Shown here piece after piece: positions 33,111-35,957 of a DNA stretch of 35,957 nucleotides; position 1 is the first letter of the stretch, and each line of letters opens with the position of its first letter. This DNA comes from Gemmatimonadota bacterium (GTDB lineage Bacteria; Gemmatimonadota; Gemmatimonadetes; Gemmatimonadales; GWC2-71-9): positions 21,404 through 57,360 of the forward strand of contig QHTT01000106.1 of the NCBI GenBank assembly GCA_003220935.1, read 5' to 3'. The position numbers and the translations under genes are program-made. Below the pieces are notes generated by a model. The model was given only the letters and a program-made list of their open reading frames with translations, made no database searches and was not told the DNA's origin.

Positions 33111-33117
33111 GGGGGCT

Positions 33118-33123
33118 AAGATA
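33118..33123 (-). promoter_or_regulatory. Putative -10 element giving a leaderless kinase transcript
   Basis: TATCTT on the minus strand ends seven bases before the ATG at 33110. It sits within GGGGC-CTATCTTA-GCCCC. No -35 match. Confidence 0.35.
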
Positions 33124-33181
33124 GGCCCCGCCATGGTCCGCGGCGAGCCACGCGGCGCTGAGACGGTGCCTCGCAAGGTCG

Positions 33182-33194
33182 GCAGACCGTCTGC
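33182..33194. promoter_or_regulatory. Perfect palindrome upstream of the kinase and unknown operon
   Basis: GCAGAC-C-GTCTGC is a perfect inverted repeat in the 267-base gap between divergent genes, about 60 bases behind the kinase -10. Confidence 0.35.
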
Positions 33195-33223
33195 GGATTC
33201 CGGGGGTACCAACCTCAAGTAGG

Positions 33224-33324
33224 CCCCCGGTGGGGGTGGTCCGGGGTGGGCATGTCTTTCGCATGACGCGAAAGCGCTGGGCGCTCGCGAGCGGCCGCAG
33301 CCCCGGACATTCGGGGTGCGGCCG
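33224..33324 (+). promoter_or_regulatory. Hairpin-rich leader of the two-gene operon
   Basis: Three hairpins follow one another: CCCCC/GGGGG (33224-33236), CTTTCGC-ATGAC-GCGAAAG (33256-33274), and a 13-pair stem CGGCCGCA(G)CCCCG/CGGGGTGCGGCCG (33292-33324) with a six-base loop. The last lies 53 bases before ATG 33378 and is followed by TTCCGTTCTT, so it may work as an attenuator. I do not recognise a riboswitch class. Confidence 0.45.
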
Positions 33325-33377
33325 TTCCGTTCTTGGAGCACGGGCTGGCGAGCTTGAACTACCACGAGGAGGGTGCC

Positions 33378-33710
33378 ATGAGTCCAGAAAAAAAGACGTT
33401 GCTGACGACCGCCTTCGAAGCGTTGGGCCCGGAGCGCGTGACGCGCGGCCTCAAGGCGACCGGGCACAGTTGGCGCGACTGCTTCCTGGCGGTCGCCATC
33501 TACGGCGAGCCTGATGCGTTGGCGCGCCAGCTCGAAAAGCGCTGGCGCAAGGAGCACTTCGTGGGCACCCTGCTCGACCTGCGGGTGCATGTGGTCAACG
33601 AGGTCGTCAGGGCCTGGGATCACGACGAGGGAACGTTCCGAACGCTCGCGCTCGAATGGCTGGAGCTGAACCGCGCGGCCGTTGTCACGCAAAATGCCAT
33701 GATAACCTGA
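33378..33710 (+). CDS. Hypothetical protein, first gene of an unknown operon
   Basis: 110 residues from ATG 33378, preceded by GAGGAGGG. Mostly helical and soluble (MSPEKKTLLTTAFEALGPER, LKATGHSWRDCFLAVAIYGE, LDLRVHVVNEVVRAWDH), with one Cys and no signal peptide. I do not recognise a family. It is 20 bases upstream of a second unknown gene with its own ribosome-binding site, and behind a structured leader. Confidence 0.7.
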   Translation: MSPEKKTLLTTAFEALGPERVTRGLKATGHSWRDCFLAVAIYGEPDALARQLEKRWRKEHFVGTLLDLRVHVVNEVVRAWDHDEGTFRTLALEWLELNRAAVVTQNAMIT

Positions 33711-33730
33711 ACGCTCGACTGGAGGGATTT

Positions 33731-34123
33731 ATGGAAGCCCGCGTCACGTCGCAGTCGCAGTCTTTTCGCATCAGGGAGAGGATGGCGGAAGCGAACGTCT
33801 CCCACGGCCAGGAGATCAGGGCCGATCTGCCGAATATCAGGGTGCTCGCGCTGGCGGGAGACGGAGAAGCGCAAGCCTTGTTTTGCGCCATGGGCCCGAT
33901 TCGGGTCAGGGAGATAATGCATCCGGGAGATGATCTTCCGTTGCCGAGCGACGTCGCTTTGGAGGGGCTGCACGTTGCCGCTTCGGGAACGTATGACATT
34001 CTCAATGCCCTCGTCACCTCGAACGGCAATCTCCGTGTCGTCGTGGACGATAGGACGAAGGTTGTGCCCGCGGCCAAACCGGTCGGCATGACTCAAGGGT
34101 CAGCCCAAGTCGAATGGCCATGA
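33731..34123 (+). CDS. Hypothetical protein, second gene of an unknown operon
   Basis: 130 residues from ATG 33731, preceded by GGAGGG. No signal peptide or membrane segment; the middle is mixed alpha/beta (IRVLALAGDGEAQALFCAMG, VREIMHPGDDLPLPSDVALE). I recognise no family. Base composition is less GC-rich than the flanking genes and codons such as ATA and AAT are more frequent, which may mean later acquisition. The operon ends at a strong terminator. Confidence 0.68.
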   Translation: MEARVTSQSQSFRIRERMAEANVSHGQEIRADLPNIRVLALAGDGEAQALFCAMGPIRVREIMHPGDDLPLPSDVALEGLHVAASGTYDILNALVTSNGNLRVVVDDRTKVVPAAKPVGMTQGSAQVEWP

Positions 34124-34146
34124 CGCCCGAAGCTCGGGCTAAAACC

Positions 34147-34180
34147 GAACCCGCGGGAGCGCAACTCGTCCCGCGGGTTC
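34147..34180. terminator. Strong bidirectional terminator
   Basis: GAACCCGCGGGA (34147-34158) and TCCCGCGGGTTC (34169-34180) form a perfect 12-pair stem over a ten-base loop, followed by TCTGTGT on the plus strand and GGTTTT on the minus strand. It separates the unknown operon from the convergent msrA. A small perfect hairpin (34125-34139) precedes it. Confidence 0.8.
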
Positions 34181-34207
34181 TCTGTGTAGTAGTGGCGGGG
34201 CGACGCC

Positions 34208-34816
34208 TTACGGCCGGTACAGCTCCGGAAACCGCTGCTTCAGCGAGCCGAGCTTCGGCAGGTCGTTGAACACGATGTAGGGCTGATCGAGGTGGCGGGC
34301 CAGATAGTTCTGATGATAGCCCTCCGCCGCATAGAAGGCGCGCAGTGGCATTACCTCGGTTACAATCGACTCGGCGTAGGCGCGCTCGCGCTCGAGCGCC
34401 GCGATCATGGCGAGCGCGGCGCGATGCTGCTCGGGCGTTGCGTAGAACAGCACGGAGCGGTACTGCGTCCCTTCGTCCGGGCCCTGCCGATTGCGCTGCG
34501 TGGGGTCGTGCGCCACGGTGAAGAACACCCGTAGCAGCTGCTGATAAGAGACTTGCTGCGGATCGAAGGTGACTTCCACCGATTCGGCGTGACCCGTCGT
34601 GTCCGTGCTCACCAGCTCGTAGCGCGCCGTCGCCGCGCTCCCCCCGGCATAACCGGACACCACGTGCAGCACCCCGCGGACGTGCCGGAATACCGCGTCC
34701 ACACCCCAGAAACATCCCCCGGCGAACACGGCCATCTCGCTGCCCTGCGCCAGCACGGGCGCGGCAGCCCCCACGATCCACGCGAACCCCAGCGACGCGA
34801 GCCTCTTCGCTTTCAC
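34208..34816 (-). CDS. msrA: Exported peptide-methionine (S)-S-oxide reductase
   Basis: Reduces methionine-S-sulfoxide in proteins. GTG 34816 is preferred over GTG 34825 because AAGGTG precedes it and the product then starts with a typical signal peptide (KAKRLASLGF...APVLAQ). The catalytic motif GCFWG has Cys35, with VSGYAGG, HAESVEVTFDP and DPTQRNRQGPDEGTQYRS following. No second Cys is present in the 202 residues, so it lacks a resolving cysteine and must rely on an external reductant. It probably repairs periplasmic proteins. Confidence 0.93.
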   Translation of the reverse strand: MKAKRLASLGFAWIVGAAAPVLAQGSEMAVFAGGCFWGVDAVFRHVRGVLHVVSGYAGGSAATARYELVSTDTTGHAESVEVTFDPQQVSYQQLLRVFFTVAHDPTQRNRQGPDEGTQYRSVLFYATPEQHRAALAMIAALERERAYAESIVTEVMPLRAFYAAEGYHQNYLARHLDQPYIVFNDLPKLGSLKQRFPELYRP

Positions 34817-34867
34817 CTGACACACCTTGCACCTTAGAGACGCCGTAAGTTAACGAGTAGGAGACAC

Positions 34868-35374
34868 ATGAATCACACGGTCGGCGTGCTGCTGCTGGGA
34901 GGTTGCTGCGTCGCAGGCCTCGCGCTCGTGCCGCTGGGCCTGCCGGGCCTCTGGCTCATGCTCGCCGCCGTCGTCGGCTATGGCTGGCTGACCGGCTTCC
35001 ACGCGATCGGCCTCGTCACGATCGCCGTCGTGCTCGGGCTCGCCCTCCTGGGGGAACTGTTCGAGCTGTGGCTCGGCTACGGGCTCGCCCGGCGTTACGG
35101 CGGATCGCCGCGCGCCGGGTGGGGCGCCCTGCTCGGCGGCCTCGCCGGCGCCGTGATCGGTGTCCCCGTCCCGCTGGTCGGCAGCGTGATCGGCGCGATC
35201 CTCGGGTCCTTCGCGGGCGCCATGTTGTTCGAGTACTCGAGCTCCCGAACGGCGCAGACCGCGGTCCGCGCCGGCTGGGGCGCCCTGGTGGGGCGCCTGG
35301 CGGCGGCGACGGCCAAAGTCACCGTCGGGATCGTGATGGCCGTGGTCGCCCTCGTCGCCGCACTGCGCGGGTGA
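34868..35374 (+). CDS. DUF456 family membrane protein
   Basis: 168 residues, mostly hydrophobic. The family pattern is LVPLGLPGLWLMLAAVVGYG near the start, a central GELFELWLGYGLARRYGGS, and glycine-rich helices GALLGGLAGAVIGVPVPLVG and GSVIGAILGSFAGAMLFEY. The function of the family is unknown. ATG 34868 follows GGAG. It is divergent from msrA with 51 bases between starts. Confidence 0.85.
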   Translation: MNHTVGVLLLGGCCVAGLALVPLGLPGLWLMLAAVVGYGWLTGFHAIGLVTIAVVLGLALLGELFELWLGYGLARRYGGSPRAGWGALLGGLAGAVIGVPVPLVGSVIGAILGSFAGAMLFEYSSSRTAQTAVRAGWGALVGRLAAATAKVTVGIVMAVVALVAALRG

Positions 35375-35442
35375 GCACGACTCGCTGGTCTTCCAGCAAC
35401 CTGGTAGACTCTCTGCGACACCGACTCCTCCACGAGCCGCGC

Positions 35443-35957
35443 ATGCCTGCCAAACGCCCGAAACGCAAGACTGCGGATCCCGACCACGCGCTGCGCGACC
35501 ACGTACGCGAGCTGCTGCGCGGCGGTCACGCGCATCTCGTGTTCAAGGACGCCATCGCCGACTGGCCGGCCGGCCTGCGCGGAGCCAAGCCCGCGGGGCA
35601 GCCGTTCACCCCCTGGCGCCTGCTCGAGCACATCCGAATCTCGCAGTGGGACATCGTCGAGTTCACGCAGAGCGCCAAACACGTTTCGCCCGAATGGCCG
35701 GCGGGCTATTGGCCGCCCGGGGACGCGCCGCCCGACGCCGCCGCGTGGGACAAGAGCGTCGCCCAGGTGGAGCGCGATCTTCGGACCATGGAGCGACTGG
35801 TGACGGACGCCAAGACGGATCTGTTCGCCCGCATTCCGCACGGCACCGGACAAACCGTGCTGCGCGAAGCGCTGCTGCTCGCCGACCACAACTCCTACCA
35901 CGTGGGGCAGCTGGTCCTGCTGCGACGCCTGCTCGGCCTGTATCGGGAAGGCGGTCG
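35443..35957 (+). CDS. DinB-like family protein (3' partial)
   Basis: 171 codons are visible and the frame runs off the window without a stop. The N-terminus is basic (MPAKRPKRKTADPDHALRDH). DinB features are LLEHIRISQWDIVEFTQ with the first His and DHNSYHVGQLVLLRRLLGLY with the HxxxH-type ligand pair. It is a second, distant member of the superfamily also seen at 25550. Metal-dependent transferase activity is possible but unproven. No clear Shine-Dalgarno precedes ATG 35443. Confidence 0.8.
   Translation, partial: MPAKRPKRKTADPDHALRDHVRELLRGGHAHLVFKDAIADWPAGLRGAKPAGQPFTPWRLLEHIRISQWDIVEFTQSAKHVSPEWPAGYWPPGDAPPDAAAWDKSVAQVERDLRTMERLVTDAKTDLFARIPHGTGQTVLREALLLADHNSYHVGQLVLLRRLLGLYREGG

Noticed and set aside
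1-35957. CRISPR array, prophage or insertion sequence
   Set aside because: No regularly spaced repeats, transposase, integrase or terminal inverted repeats were seen.

Overview
The window is about 36 kb of high-GC, gene-dense bacterial chromosome. The gene types suggest Gemmatimonadota or a close relative: a PknB-type kinase with a TPR output region, a sortilin/BNR-repeat exported protein, DUF2911, DUF2461, DUF456 and DinB proteins, and many GTG starts. This placement is inferred from gene style; there is no rRNA or marker gene. I see no phage, transposase, CRISPR array or tRNA. Several broken genes show the region has been rearranged.

Layout. 1-2929: end of an ECF sigma factor with a TPR-like tail, an Ogt methyltransferase, and a SAM-methyltransferase divergent from a MarR regulator across a shared palindromic operator. 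3006-7018: a diguanylate cyclase with a receiver that has lost its phospho-acceptor, then a coupled beta-CASP metallo-beta-lactamase/NhaD-type antiporter pair on the minus strand. 7165-10034: a GlcG/HbpS-like lipoprotein behind a good sigma-70 promoter and a c-di-GMP-I (GEMM-I) riboswitch-like leader, a stub of a second beta-CASP gene, an 11-C homopolymer, an intracellular-type subtilase, and a small convergent gene whose predicted fold resembles a subtilase propeptide/inhibitor.

10214-18851 (plus strand) looks like one transcription unit: SNF2 helicase, a 752-residue protein ending in a long Cys/His zinc-binding array, a rhodanese-like protein with an in-frame TGA at a normally Cys position followed by a SECIS-like hairpin (a candidate selenoprotein), DUF2461, and a frameshifted sortilin-like protein. 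Most junctions are GTGA stop/start overlaps, and one of these lies at the end of the reading frame beyond the internal TGA, which argues that the TGA is read through.

18896-28047: a heterodimeric ABC exporter pair divergent from a transmembrane Ser/Thr kinase, a DinB gene coupled to a frameshifted MarR gene, and a small membrane peptide, a GRP-type transporter and an exported DUF2911 protein in overlapping order. 28219-35957: an exported glycine-rich protein whose best start is ATA, a cytosolic histidine kinase, a C-terminal stub of a class V aminotransferase, a small lipoprotein and an inverted stub of its paralogue, a kinase with six membrane segments ahead of its catalytic domain, a two-gene operon of unknown function behind a hairpin-rich leader, exported MsrA, a DUF456 membrane protein and the start of a second DinB-like gene.

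The most novel candidates are the selenocysteine rhodanese and its coupled neighbours, the SNF2 plus zinc-array pair, the riboswitch on the GlcG-like lipoprotein, and the poly-C tract in front of the subtilase.
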